Below are positions 7,347 through 14,693 of a DNA stretch of 15,082 nt, piece after piece; the first letter of the stretch is position 1; each line of letters opens with the position of its first letter. Location of the stretch: assembly GCA_002396645.1 (NCBI GenBank), contig DGYI01000054.1, positions 1-15,082 on the forward strand. The letters are read 5' to 3'. The stretch comes from Firmicutes bacterium UBA5010 (lineage in GTDB: Bacteria > Bacillota > Clostridia > Tissierellales > Sedimentibacteraceae). A program made the position numbers and the translations under genes. Under the pieces are notes generated by a model. That model did not search any database. It was not told the origin of the DNA and saw only the letters and a program-made list of their open reading frames with translations.

Positions 7347-10300
7347 TTAAAAATCATCTTCATCGATATCTAAATCCAATTCAGATGACTCCAGCTCATC
7401 ATCATCATAATCATCATCTAAATCATCAACCTCGTCTATATCATCGATATCATCTATTTCGTCTATATCACTAATCGAAAGCTTGCTCATGCCTTCCATA
7501 TCATCTTCATATCTTATATCTTCCATGCTTTCTTGTAAAACAGAATAGTCATCATCAATAGTTTCAATGATTTCCATTTCATTTTGATCGCCTGTGATAA
7601 TCTTAATATCAAGAGCTAAGCTTTGTAATTCTTTTATAAGAACTTTGAATGATTCAGGAACTCCAGGCTCCGGTATGTTTTCACCCTTAACGATAGCTTC
7701 GTAAGTTTTAACTCTACCAGTCACATCATCAGATTTTACGGTTAGAATTTCCTGAAGGGTATGAGCAGCTCCATATGCTTCAAGAGCCCAAACCTCCATC
7801 TCACCGAATCTTTGACCGCCGAACTGAGCCTTTCCTCCAAGCGGCTGTTGAGTTACCAAGGAATAAGGTCCTGTAGAACGAGCATGTATCTTATCATCAA
7901 CAAGGTGGTGAAGTTTTAACATATACATGTAACCAACCGTAACATCCCCATTAAAGTATTCACCCGATCTTCCGTCTCTTAACTTGATTTTACCTGATCT
8001 AGGATATCCCGCAAGCTCAAGAGCTTCAAAAATGTCCTCCTCAGAAGCACCATCAAATACAGGAGTCGCAACATGCCAGCCAAGCTTTTTAGCTGCCAAT
8101 CCCAGATGAACTTCAAGTACCTGACCGATGTTCATACGTGAAGGAACGCCCAGCGGATTAAGCACAACCTGTAAAGGAGTCCCATCCGGTAAATAAGGCA
8201 TATCTTCTTCAGGCATAATACGTGAAATAACACCCTTGTTTCCGTGACGTCCGCACATCTTATCGCCTACATTTATCTTTCTCTTAGTAGCGATATAAAC
8301 TCTAACCAGTTTGCTGACTCCCGGACTTAATTCATCGCCATTTTCTCTTGTAAATACTTTAACATCAACTATGATACCAGTTTCACCATGAGGTACTTTA
8401 AGGGATGTATCTCTTACTTCTCTTGCCTTTTCACCGAAAATTGCTCGAAGTAATCTTTCTTCGGCAGTCAATTCAGTTTCACCTTTCGGGGTAACTTTAC
8501 CAACCAATATATCTCCTGAATCAACCTCTGCACCGATTCTGATAATTCCTCTCTCATCAAGATCCTTAAGAGCATCATCTCCCACATTCGGTATATCTCT
8601 TGTTATTTCTTCAGGTCCAAGCTTAGTATCTCTGGCTTCTGCCTCATATTCTTCTATATGAACTGATGTAAGTACATCATCCATTACTAACTTCTCATTT
8701 AATAATACAGCATCCTCATAGTTATATCCTTCCCATGTCATAAATCCTATAAGAAGGTTTTTACCTATTGCTATATCTCCATTTTCCGTTGAAGCACCGT
8801 CTGCAATTATTTGACCCTTTTTAATATCATCTCCGCGACTGATTATCGGACGCTGATTCAAGCAGGTTCCTTGATTTGAACGTTTAAACTTCAACAACGG
8901 ATATTTATCCAACATTCCATTATCTTTTCTTTTAATTACTATTTCAGATGCCGTTACAGAAACTGCAATACCATCATTTTTAGCAATTATAACTACGCCT
9001 GAATCCTTAGCCGATTTATATTCCATACCTGTACCTATAATAGGAGCTTCTGTTATAAGTAAAGGAACAGCCTGTCTTTGCATGTTCGCACCCATAAGAG
9101 CACGGCTGGCATCGTCATTTTCAAGGAATGGTATCATAGCTGTACCAACAGAAATTACTTGCTTAGGTGATACATCCATATAATCAACCATTTCCTTGGC
9201 AACTATTTCAGGAGCACCATTTGATCCTCTAACAACAACTCGACTATGTATAAATCTGCCATCCTCATCCAATGGTTCATTGGATTGGGCTATAATCATG
9301 TTATCTTCTATATCTGCTGTTAAATAATCTATTTGGTGAGTGACAATTCCTGTTTCCTTATCAATTCTTCTATAAGGAGATTCCAAGAAACCATAGTCAT
9401 TTATACGTGCATAGGTTGCAAGAGATGTAATAAGTCCGATATTCGGACCTTCCGGTGTTTCAATAGGACACATTCTTCCATAATGGGAATGGTGAACGTC
9501 TCTGACCTCAAAGCTTGCTCTGTCTCTTGACAATCCGCCCGGTCCCAATGCAGACATTCTTCTCTTGTTTGTAAGTTCCGCCAAAGGATTAGTCTGATCC
9601 ATAAACTGTGAAAGCTGAGAGCTTCCAAAGAATTCTTTTATAGCTGCCGATACAGGTCTGATATTAATTAAAACCTGAGGAGTTATAACATCTACATCTT
9701 GAATCGTCATTCTTTCCTTAACTACTCTTTCCATTCTCGACAGGCCGACTCTAACCTGGTTTTGTAAAAGTTCTCCTACAGAACGAAGCCTTCTGTTGCC
9801 CAAATGATCTATATCATCAATTTTTCCTGTAGATCTGAAAAGGTTAAATTGATAGTTTACTGACGCTATCATATCGTCAATTATTATGTGTTTAGGACTT
9901 AATAATTTTATATTTTCCACAATTGCTTTTTCAATGTCAGCGATATTATCATTTTCACTTAATATCTTTTTCATTACAGGATAATATATTTTTTCTTTCA
10001 GTCCTAATTTTTCAAAGTCTATATCTAAATTGAACACACTTGTATTAACAAAATTATTGCTCACTACTCTTACTACTTTTTCATCATTATTCAATATATC
10101 TACTGTGTTAATTCCTGCGCCCTCTATTTGATTAATGATATTTTTAGTTAAAATTTCTCCGGCTGCAACAATTACTTCTCCTGTGTCTTTATCAATTATG
10201 TCTTCTGCAGCTCTTCTGCCTTCTACTCTTGATTTAAGAGATAATTTTTTATTGAACTTATATCTTCCTACTTTAGCTAAGTCATATCTCTTGTGATCAA

Positions 10301-11075
10301 AAAATAAGGAATTAATTAAAGATGAAGCACTGTCATAAGTAGGAGGCTCACCTGGTCTTAATCTTTTATAAATTTCAATCAGTGCCTCTTCGCTATTAGT
10401 AGTTGTATCCTTTTCCAATGTCTTAAGCAATTGTTCGGATTCACCTATAACTTCAATTATTTGAGAATTAGTCTGTAAACCCATAGCCCTAAGCAAGACA
10501 GTTATAGGAAGTTTTCTTGTTCTGTCAACTCTGACTGATACAATATCGTTAGAGTCAGTTTCATACTCCAGCCATGCGCCTCTGTTCGGAATAACCGTAC
10601 AAGAATATAATTCTTTACCGATTTTATCCCTCTCCATTTGATAATAAACGCCCGGTGAACGTACTAATTGACTTACAATTACACGCTCTGCTCCGTTTAT
10701 AATGAATGTTCCTCTCTCTGTCATCAGAGGAAAGTCACCCATAAAGGCTTCTTGTTCTTTGATTTCACCTGTTTCCTTGTTAATAAGTCTTACTTTAATT
10801 TTTAGCGGTACCGAAAAGGTTGCGTCTCTTTCTTTACACTCAAGCTGGTTAAATTTAGGCTCACCGTCCAAAGAATGATCCACAAACTCAAGAATAAGGT
10901 TTCCGGTATAATCTTCGATTGGAGATATATCATCAAAAACTTCTTTTAAGCCTTCTTTAATAAACCAATCATATGATGTTTTTTGAACCTCAATTAAATC
11001 TGGTAATTCTAAAGCTTCATCAATTTTCGAGTAACTCATTCTTACTCGATTACCTATTTTCACAGGATGCGGCAT
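7347..11075 (-). CDS. rpoB: RNA polymerase subunit beta
   Basis: Second-largest RNA polymerase subunit; forms the active-site cleft, the sigma- and nucleic-acid-binding surfaces and the rifamycin pocket. The product is 1242 residues. The rifampicin region GSSQLSQFMDQTNPLAEL is followed by TNKRRMSALGPGGL. Asn503 (codon 9567-9569) replaces the His at E. coli position 526, while the equivalents of E. coli Q513, D516 and S531 are conserved. Further landmarks are RMCPIETPEGPNIGLI, MCGRHGNKG and GGKAQFGGQRFGEMEVWALEA. The last 40 or so residues (from about 1203) form an acidic tail of D-I/V/L-D triplets with 26 Asp/Glu and no Lys/Arg. ATG is preceded by AAGGGGTG. The gene has its own promoter 269 bases downstream of rplL and is co-oriented with rpoC. 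Confidence 0.98.
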   Translation of the reverse strand: MPHPVKIGNRVRMSYSKIDEALELPDLIEVQKTSYDWFIKEGLKEVFDDISPIEDYTGNLILEFVDHSLDGEPKFNQLECKERDATFSVPLKIKVRLINKETGEIKEQEAFMGDFPLMTERGTFIINGAERVIVSQLVRSPGVYYQMERDKIGKELYSCTVIPNRGAWLEYETDSNDIVSVRVDRTRKLPITVLLRAMGLQTNSQIIEVIGESEQLLKTLEKDTTTNSEEALIEIYKRLRPGEPPTYDSASSLINSLFFDHKRYDLAKVGRYKFNKKLSLKSRVEGRRAAEDIIDKDTGEVIVAAGEILTKNIINQIEGAGINTVDILNNDEKVVRVVSNNFVNTSVFNLDIDFEKLGLKEKIYYPVMKKILSENDNIADIEKAIVENIKLLSPKHIIIDDMIASVNYQFNLFRSTGKIDDIDHLGNRRLRSVGELLQNQVRVGLSRMERVVKERMTIQDVDVITPQVLINIRPVSAAIKEFFGSSQLSQFMDQTNPLAELTNKRRMSALGPGGLSRDRASFEVRDVHHSHYGRMCPIETPEGPNIGLITSLATYARINDYGFLESPYRRIDKETGIVTHQIDYLTADIEDNMIIAQSNEPLDEDGRFIHSRVVVRGSNGAPEIVAKEMVDYMDVSPKQVISVGTAMIPFLENDDASRALMGANMQRQAVPLLITEAPIIGTGMEYKSAKDSGVVIIAKNDGIAVSVTASEIVIKRKDNGMLDKYPLLKFKRSNQGTCLNQRPIISRGDDIKKGQIIADGASTENGDIAIGKNLLIGFMTWEGYNYEDAVLLNEKLVMDDVLTSVHIEEYEAEARDTKLGPEEITRDIPNVGDDALKDLDERGIIRIGAEVDSGDILVGKVTPKGETELTAEERLLRAIFGEKAREVRDTSLKVPHGETGIIVDVKVFTRENGDELSPGVSKLVRVYIATKRKINVGDKMCGRHGNKGVISRIMPEEDMPYLPDGTPLQVVLNPLGVPSRMNIGQVLEVHLGLAAKKLGWHVATPVFDGASEEDIFEALELAGYPRSGKIKLRDGRSGEYFNGDVTVGYMYMLKLHHLVDDKIHARSTGPYSLVTQQPLGGKAQFGGQRFGEMEVWALEAYGAAHTLQEILTVKSDDVTGRVKTYEAIVKGENIPEPGVPESFKVLIKELQSLALDIKIITGDQNEMEIIETIDDDYSVLQESMEDIRYEDDMEGMSKLSISDIDEIDDIDDIDEVDDLDDDYDDDELESSELDLDIDEDDF

Positions 11076-11108
11076 TTTTTCACCCCTTAATCTTAGTAAT
11101 AATTTTAT

Positions 11109-11132
11109 ATGTTATTTCTATGAAATAAACAT
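11109..11132 (-). promoter_or_regulatory. Hairpin in the rpoB 5' leader
   Basis: ATGTTATTTC (11109-11118) pairs with GAAATAAACAT (11122-11132) through 10 bp with a single bulged A and a 3-base loop. It lies in the roughly 97-base leader between the predicted rpoB start point and the ATG. The stem is nearly all A-T and is not followed by a U-run, so it is not a terminator. A role in mRNA stability or translation is only a guess. Confidence 0.35.
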
Positions 11133-11179
11133 TACATACAATTTTTGTGCCAATATTTTATGATTGCGCATTATATTTT

Positions 11180-11208
11180 ATAATATCATTATGAATTTTT
11201 TTTGTCAA
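11180..11208 (-). promoter_or_regulatory. Sigma-A promoter of rpoBC
   Basis: On the minus strand a perfect TTGACA (11203-11208), a 17-base spacer with an A-tract, and TATTAT (11180-11185, five of six) with an upstream TG form an extended -10 promoter. The start should be near 11172, leaving a leader of about 97 bases. It follows the terminator-like hairpin after rplL, so rpoBC is expected to have substantial transcription independent of the ribosomal stalk genes. Confidence 0.88.
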
Positions 11209-11296
11209 TATATTTTTGTGACATATGAACTAAAAGAATTTTCAATCCTATAATTACCAATTTTTTATAAATTATTAAAAATATTAACAAAAATTT

Positions 11297-11331
11297 AAAA
11301 AACAAAAGTCCCGCAAGTTAATTGCGAGACT
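11297..11331 (-). terminator. Rho-independent terminator or attenuator after rplL
   Basis: On the transcribed strand AGTCTCGCAA (11331-11322) pairs with TTGCGGGACT (11316-11307): ten pairs including one U-G, around a five-base loop. The stem is followed by TTTGTTTTTT (11306-11297). It begins 14 bases after the rplL stop. This is a textbook intrinsic terminator, in the same place as the rplL-rpoB attenuator of E. coli. How much transcription passes through it into rpoB cannot be read from sequence. Confidence 0.88.
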
Positions 11332-11344
11332 CTATATGTCTTAA

Positions 11345-11722
11345 TTATTTTATTTCTACTGTTGCGCCTTCTGCTTCTAAAGCTGCTTTCATTTTGTCAG
11401 CTTCTTCTTTAGATACGCCTGCTTTAACTGTTTGAGGAGCTCCGTCTACCATGTCTTTAGCTTCTTTTAATCCTAATCCAGTTAATTCTCTAACTACTTT
11501 AATAACTTTTATTTTTCCTGCTCCTGCGTTTGCTAATACAACGTCAAACTCAGTTTTTTCTTCAACTACAGGTCCTGCTGCAGCTGCCGGTCCAGCAACC
11601 GCTACCGGTGCTGCCGCTGATACTCCAAACTCTTCTTCTATTGCTTTTACTAATTCATTTAATTCTAATACTGATAATTTTTTAATTTCTTCTACAAAAT
11701 TAAGTATTTTTTCACTTGCCAT
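11345..11722 (-). CDS. rplL: 50S ribosomal protein L7/L12 (bL12)
   Basis: Multicopy stalk protein that recruits and activates translational GTPases such as EF-Tu and EF-G. The 125-residue protein has the normal layout: an N-terminal dimerisation and L10-binding domain (about 1-33), an Ala/Pro/Gly/Val-rich hinge around residues 34-52, and the globular C-terminal domain with the signatures EKTEFDVVL, KIKVIKVVRELTGLGLKEAKDMVDG and AEGATVEIK. ATG is preceded by AGGAGG nine bases upstream. It lies 29 bases after rplJ and shares its L10 leader control. The intrinsic terminator behind it ends this unit. Confidence 0.98.
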   Translation of the reverse strand: MASEKILNFVEEIKKLSVLELNELVKAIEEEFGVSAAAPVAVAGPAAAAGPVVEEKTEFDVVLANAGAGKIKVIKVVRELTGLGLKEAKDMVDGAPQTVKAGVSKEEADKMKAALEAEGATVEIK

Positions 11723-11751
11723 TTTATATTACCTCCTGAATTTTTAATTTT

Positions 11752-12315
11752 TTATTCTTCATTTTGAACTGTTTCTACAGTTTCTTCTGATACCGGTGCA
11801 GCTTCTGATACTGTTTCAGCAGCACCTCCATTTTTTTCGCTTATTTGACTTAACATGTAAGCAAGGTTCTTAATATTAGCCTGCAACACGCCAGCTAATT
11901 GACCTAATAATACATCTCTTGATGGTATCTCTGCTAAAGCTTTTACAGCATTAATATCTAAAACTTTTCCTTCAGCAACGCCTACTTTTATTTTAAGCTT
12001 GTCATTTGTTTTAGCAAAATCATTAGTTACTTTAGCTCCTGTTACTACGTCATCATAGCTTAAAACTATTGCGCTAGGTCCATTCAAATGCTCATCTAAT
12101 TCTTGCATTCCCAATTCATTGAACGCAAATCTCATAAGAGTATTTTTGTATACTTTATATTCAACCCCAGCTGCTCTATACTTATTTCTTAAGTCAGTAA
12201 CATTTTCAACTGTTAATCCTCTATAGTCAACAAGCACAACTGATTGAGCCTTAGCAAGCTTTTCTCTTATCTCGCTAACAACCTGCTTTTTTTGTTCCAA
12301 TACGTTTTGATTCAT
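11752..12315 (-). CDS. rplJ: 50S ribosomal protein L10 (uL10)
   Basis: Base of the ribosomal stalk: its N-terminal domain binds 23S rRNA beside L11 and its C-terminal helix carries L7/L12 dimers. The 187-residue protein shows the family segments SVVLVDYRGLTVENVTDLR, EYKVYKNTLMRFAF and NGPSAIVLS. A hydrophobic stretch, RDVLLGQLAGVLQANIKNLAYML, precedes a Glu/Ala/Val-rich acidic tail. That tail, about 25 residues, is longer than in some homologues. ATG follows AAGGAGGTG with a nine-base spacing. An L10 leader with an attenuator directly precedes it, and rplL follows after 29 bases. Autoregulation by the L10-L12 complex is known for this leader class. Confidence 0.98.
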   Translation of the reverse strand: MNQNVLEQKKQVVSEIREKLAKAQSVVLVDYRGLTVENVTDLRNKYRAAGVEYKVYKNTLMRFAFNELGMQELDEHLNGPSAIVLSYDDVVTGAKVTNDFAKTNDKLKIKVGVAEGKVLDINAVKALAEIPSRDVLLGQLAGVLQANIKNLAYMLSQISEKNGGAAETVSEAAPVSEETVETVQNEE

Positions 12316-12341
12316 CCGGTTACACCTCCTTAAATTGCAAT

Positions 12342-12450
12342 AAAAAATCTCCTCGCAGACGAAGAGAATTTCATAATTAATATTACTTCTCCCTCGGCTG
12401 GATAATATTTAAATCCTTATTTGGATTCCAGCTTTCTGCGGTAGATATTC
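12342..12450 (-). promoter_or_regulatory. L10 leader (rplJL attenuator)
   Basis: The rplA-rplJ gap carries the hallmarks of the Firmicutes L10 leader. On the transcript, CCGCAGA (12441-12435) is followed by CTGGA (12431-12427) pairing with TCCAG (12402-12398), with an inner ATCC/GGAT hairpin, then the conserved CCGAGG. A terminator follows: CTCTTCG (12366-12360), loop TCTG, CGAGGAG (12355-12349), A, and six U (12347-12342). CGCAGA (12440-12435) is perfectly complementary to TCTGCG in the terminator (12359-12354), giving a mutually exclusive antiterminator. In B. subtilis, L10-L12 binding to this leader type favours termination; the same is inferred here. The remainder of the gap up to 12511 shows no gene. 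Confidence 0.85.
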
Positions 12451-12511
12451 AATTGCTTTTGTTTTATAGTTCTTTTATTTCGATATATAACAAACTGGCT
12501 ATTGATTGATA

Positions 12512-13210
12512 TTAATCCATCAACTTAGCTGTGTTTAGCTTAATTCCAGGTCCCATTGTGCTTGTCAAAGAAACACTCTTTAAGTATTTACCTTTTGCAG
12601 CAGCCGGTTTAGCCTTAACTATAGCATCTGTTATAGCTGATATATTATCAGTTAATTTCTCTGTACCGAAAGATTTTTTCCCTACCGGAACGTGAATAAT
12701 AGCAGTTTTATCAAGTCTGTACTCAACCTTACCTGCTTTGATTTCTTGAATAGCTTTAGCTAAATCAAATGTTACAGTACCTGATTTAGGGTTTGGCATT
12801 ATTCCCTTAGGTCCTAATACTCTACCAAGCTTTCCTACAACACCCATCATATCCGGAGTTGCTATAACTATGTCAAAATCAAACCAGTTTTCTTTTTGAA
12901 TCTTATCTGCCAATTCATTTTCACCAACGTATTCTGCACCTGCCTCCAAAGCTTCTTTTGCCTTGTCACCTTTAGCAAATACTAAAACACGTACAGATTT
13001 ACCTGTTCCGTGAGGAAGAACTACCGCTCCTCTTACTTGTTGGTCTGCGTGTCTTGGATCTACACCTAATTTTACATGAAGCTCTATAGTTTCATCAAAA
13101 TTAGCTTTTGCTGTATTTAATACCAGTTCTACAGCTTCGTCTAAGTCATGTAACTTTTGTTTGTCAAAAGTTTTAATACTATCTTGATATTTTTTTCCTC
13201 TTTTAGGCAT
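12512..13210 (-). CDS. rplA: 50S ribosomal protein L1 (uL1)
   Basis: Protein of the mobile L1 stalk beside the E site; binds 23S rRNA helices 76-78 and helps move deacylated tRNA. In many bacteria it also represses translation of its own operon. The 232-residue protein has full family length, with the signatures VKLGVDPRHADQQVRGAVVLPHGTGK, ATPDMMGVVGKLGRVLGPKGIMPNPKSGTV and the C-terminal SLTSTMGPGIKLN. ATG is preceded by AAGGAGG. The 101-base gap to rplK contains a copy of the L1-binding site right before the ribosome site. An L10 leader with a terminator separates it from rplJ, so transcription of the two pairs can be set independently. Confidence 0.98.
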   Translation of the reverse strand: MPKRGKKYQDSIKTFDKQKLHDLDEAVELVLNTAKANFDETIELHVKLGVDPRHADQQVRGAVVLPHGTGKSVRVLVFAKGDKAKEALEAGAEYVGENELADKIQKENWFDFDIVIATPDMMGVVGKLGRVLGPKGIMPNPKSGTVTFDLAKAIQEIKAGKVEYRLDKTAIIHVPVGKKSFGTEKLTDNISAITDAIVKAKPAAAKGKYLKSVSLTSTMGPGIKLNTAKLMD

Positions 13211-13227
13211 CTTTATTAACCTCCTTC

Positions 13228-13253
13228 GTGGTCAAACGGCTCTTGCCTCCCAC
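13228..13253 (-). promoter_or_regulatory. L1-binding-site mimic upstream of rplA
   Basis: On the transcript this 26-base element reads GUGG-GA-GGC-AAGA-GCC-GUUUGA-CCAC. Stems GUGG/CCAC and GGC/GCC flank an asymmetric internal loop. It closely matches the L1-stalk helix of 23S rRNA, where GUGGGAGGC pairs with a strand containing GAGCCG and ending in UUGAAAUACCAC. It ends immediately before the rplA ribosome site, so L1 bound here could block initiation. The match to rRNA is made from memory of the E. coli sequence. Confidence 0.75.
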
Positions 13254-13263
13254 TGATTTGCCC

Positions 13264-13300
13264 AACCGTTTTTTAACGGTCTGCCATTTTATTAAAATGG
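13264..13300 (-). promoter_or_regulatory. Two small hairpins in the rplK-rplA gap
   Basis: CCATTTT/AAAATGG (13284-13290 and 13294-13300, 3-base loop) and ACCGTT/AACGGT (13265-13270 and 13275-13280, 4-base loop) follow the rplK stop codon. Neither has a U-run after it on the transcript. The 3' arm of the second (AACGGT on the transcript) can instead pair with GCCGTT of the L1 site (13240-13235), so the two structures could exclude one another. Whether this occurs is unknown. Confidence 0.4.
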
Positions 13301-13311
13301 TTAAAATTTGT

Positions 13312-13737
13312 TTATTTTTCTACTGTTACGCCCATGCTTCTTGCTGTTCCAGCAATCATACTCATAGCCGCTTCTATTGTGTTAGCATTTAAGTCAGGCA
13401 TTTTTAATTTTGCTATTTCTTCTAATTTTTCTTTAGAAATATTTGCTACTTTCTTTTTGTTTGGTTGACCTGAACCGCTTTCAATACCAACAGCTTTTTT
13501 AATTAAAACTGCCGCAGGCGGAGTTTTTGTAATAAATGTAAATGATCTGTCTTGATAAACTGTCAATACTATAGGAATTATCATTCCTGCCTGATCAGCT
13601 GTCTTAGCATTAAATTCTTTACAAAATCCCATTATATTTACGCCGTGAGGTCCTAAAGCTGTTCCTACCGGTGGTGCCGGAGTTGCCTTTCCTGCCGGAA
13701 TCTGAAGCTTTACTAAAGCCATTACCTTCTTTGCCAT
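13312..13737 (-). CDS. rplK: 50S ribosomal protein L11 (uL11)
   Basis: Protein of the GTPase-associated centre; with 23S rRNA it forms the thiostrepton site and is needed for RelA activation where RelA is present. With the start at 13735-13737 the product is 141 residues, exactly the usual length, beginning MAKKVMALVKLQIPAGKATP. The proline-rich N-terminal domain has PAPPVGTALGPHGVNIM. The rRNA-binding C-terminal domain contains TPPAAVLIKKA, KMPDLNA and IAGTARSMGV. The reading frame stays open 25 codons further upstream, but AGGAGG nine bases before this ATG and family alignment exclude the extension. An L1-site mimic precedes the ribosome site, and rplA follows after 101 bases. Confidence 0.98.
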   Translation of the reverse strand: MAKKVMALVKLQIPAGKATPAPPVGTALGPHGVNIMGFCKEFNAKTADQAGMIIPIVLTVYQDRSFTFITKTPPAAVLIKKAVGIESGSGQPNKKKVANISKEKLEEIAKLKMPDLNANTIEAAMSMIAGTARSMGVTVEK

Positions 13738-13761
13738 AATGTTACACCTCCTTATTTCTGT

Positions 13762-13788
13762 GTGGTTAATCGGGTTTTCCCCTCCCAC
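13762..13788 (-). promoter_or_regulatory. L1-binding-site mimic upstream of rplK
   Basis: On the transcript this element reads GUGG-GA-GGGG-AAAA-CCC-GAUUAA-CCAC, the same layout as the copy before rplA and as the L1 helix of 23S rRNA. The outer stem extends by a U-A pair (13789 with 13761). It ends about 9 bases before AAGGAGG of rplK. L1 repression through a site before rplK is established in E. coli; the function here is inferred from the sequence match. Confidence 0.75.
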
Positions 13789-13795
13789 ATAACAT

Positions 13796-13824
13796 ATGGT
13801 AAATACTTTCAACCACTTTTACAA
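13796..13824 (-). promoter_or_regulatory. Possible promoter of rplKA
   Basis: TTGTAA (13819-13824, four of six to the -35 consensus), a 17-base spacer and TACCAT (13796-13801, four of six to the -10 consensus) lie in the 163-base nusG-rplK gap. The predicted start would be just upstream of the L1-site mimic, as in the E. coli L11 operon. The match is weak. An A-T-only inverted repeat at 13862-13878 lies between it and nusG, without a clear terminator. Confidence 0.35.
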
Positions 13825-13900
13825 GTATTTTTTGATTTTTTAGTTTTTCCGATTTACAACAATTTATATGTTATAAATCAAAAGATATATTGATAAAGTT

Positions 13901-14428
13901 TTAAACTCTTTCAATCTGCTCATAATCCAATTCGACTAATGTCTCTCTGCCGAACATCGATACATAGACTTTTATTTTTCTTTTTTCATTATTAATACTG
14001 TCCACAGTACCTATAAAATTCTCAAAAGGTCCATCGATTACCGTAACCGTTTCGCCTACTTCTAAATCTATAGCAGGAAGCTTTTCCACAACTCCCAGTG
14101 CCTTTACCTCATCATCACTCAGCGGCACCGGCTTAGAACCAGGTCCTACGAATCCTGTTACTCCTCTTGTATTTCGTACAAGATACCACGATTCGTCTGT
14201 CATTATCATTTTAACGATTACATATCCGGGGAACATCTTCTTTTCTTTAATCTTTTTCTTTCCATTTCTTGTCTCTTCATACTCTTCAGAAGGAACTATA
14301 ACTTCAAAGATTATATCCTGCATTTCCCTGTTTTCTACTAACTTTTCAATATTAGCTTTTACTTTGTTTTCGTGCCCTGAATATGTATGAACAACATACC
14401 ATCTTGGTCCTTGGGATTTTTGCTTCAT
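13901..14428 (-). CDS. nusG: Transcription elongation and antitermination factor NusG
   Basis: Binds the RNA polymerase clamp, modulates pausing and can couple transcription to translation. The 175-residue protein has an N-terminal NGN domain starting GPRWYVVHTYSGHENKV, with FPGYVIVKM and RNTRGVTGFVG. The C-terminal KOW domain starts VGETVTVIDGPFENFIGTV and ends LVELDYEQIERV. The frame is open eight codons upstream to a TTG (14450-14452), but that codon lies before the ribosome site. The ATG at 14426-14428 sits ten bases after AAGAAGGAG and is the better start. It follows secE by 27 bases, the conserved secE-nusG pair. Confidence 0.97.
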   Translation of the reverse strand: MKQKSQGPRWYVVHTYSGHENKVKANIEKLVENREMQDIIFEVIVPSEEYEETRNGKKKIKEKKMFPGYVIVKMIMTDESWYLVRNTRGVTGFVGPGSKPVPLSDDEVKALGVVEKLPAIDLEVGETVTVIDGPFENFIGTVDSINNEKRKIKVYVSMFGRETLVELDYEQIERV

Positions 14429-14455
14429 ACTGACAATACTCCTTCTTAGCAAGAA

Positions 14456-14674
14456 TTATCTTACTATCAATTTTACTACATTTTCAAACGCAAGATCAAG
14501 ACCCCATATTATAATTGTCATAACAGTACAAGTTGCAAGAACTACAACTGTATAATTTGCCAATTCCTTTTTAGAAGGCCAATTAACCTTTTTAAGTTCT
14601 GATCTAACACCTTTAAAGTAATTTTTCATTTTTGTCGTAGCTTTAACCTTAGTTTCATTATCTCTACTTGACAT
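14456..14674 (-). CDS. secE: Preprotein translocase subunit SecE
   Basis: Essential clamp subunit of the SecYEG channel in the cytoplasmic membrane. The 72-residue protein is the short, single-span form typical of Gram-positive bacteria. A charged N-terminus (1-25) leads to the conserved amphipathic motif ELKKVNWPSKKEL (26-38), then one membrane segment (about 41-63, YTVVVLATCTVMTIIIWGLDL) and a short tail. ATG is preceded by AAGAGGTG. It lies 19 bases after rpmG and 27 bases before nusG. Confidence 0.96.
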   Translation of the reverse strand: MSSRDNETKVKATTKMKNYFKGVRSELKKVNWPSKKELANYTVVVLATCTVMTIIIWGLDLAFENVVKLIVR

Positions 14675-14693
14675 TTAATACACCTCTTATACT

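Noticed and set aside
7238..7474. Plus-strand open frame with a His-rich end
   Set aside because: It is the reverse of the acidic rpoB tail (GAT/GAC repeats read as ATC/CAT) and runs across the hairpin gap; it has no ribosome site and no family features.
9333..9628. Open frames on both strands overlapping the rifampicin region of rpoB
   Set aside because: They lie wholly within conserved rpoB sequence and have no start signals or recognisable domains.
12440..12511. Separate promoter before the L10 leader (TTGTTA with TATAAA)
   Set aside because: Spacing is 19 bases and the -35 is poor, so it was left out although a promoter here is not excluded.
13738..13812. N-terminal extension of rplK
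   Set aside because: It would translate through the L1-site mimic and the ribosome site, and the 141-residue form matches the family.
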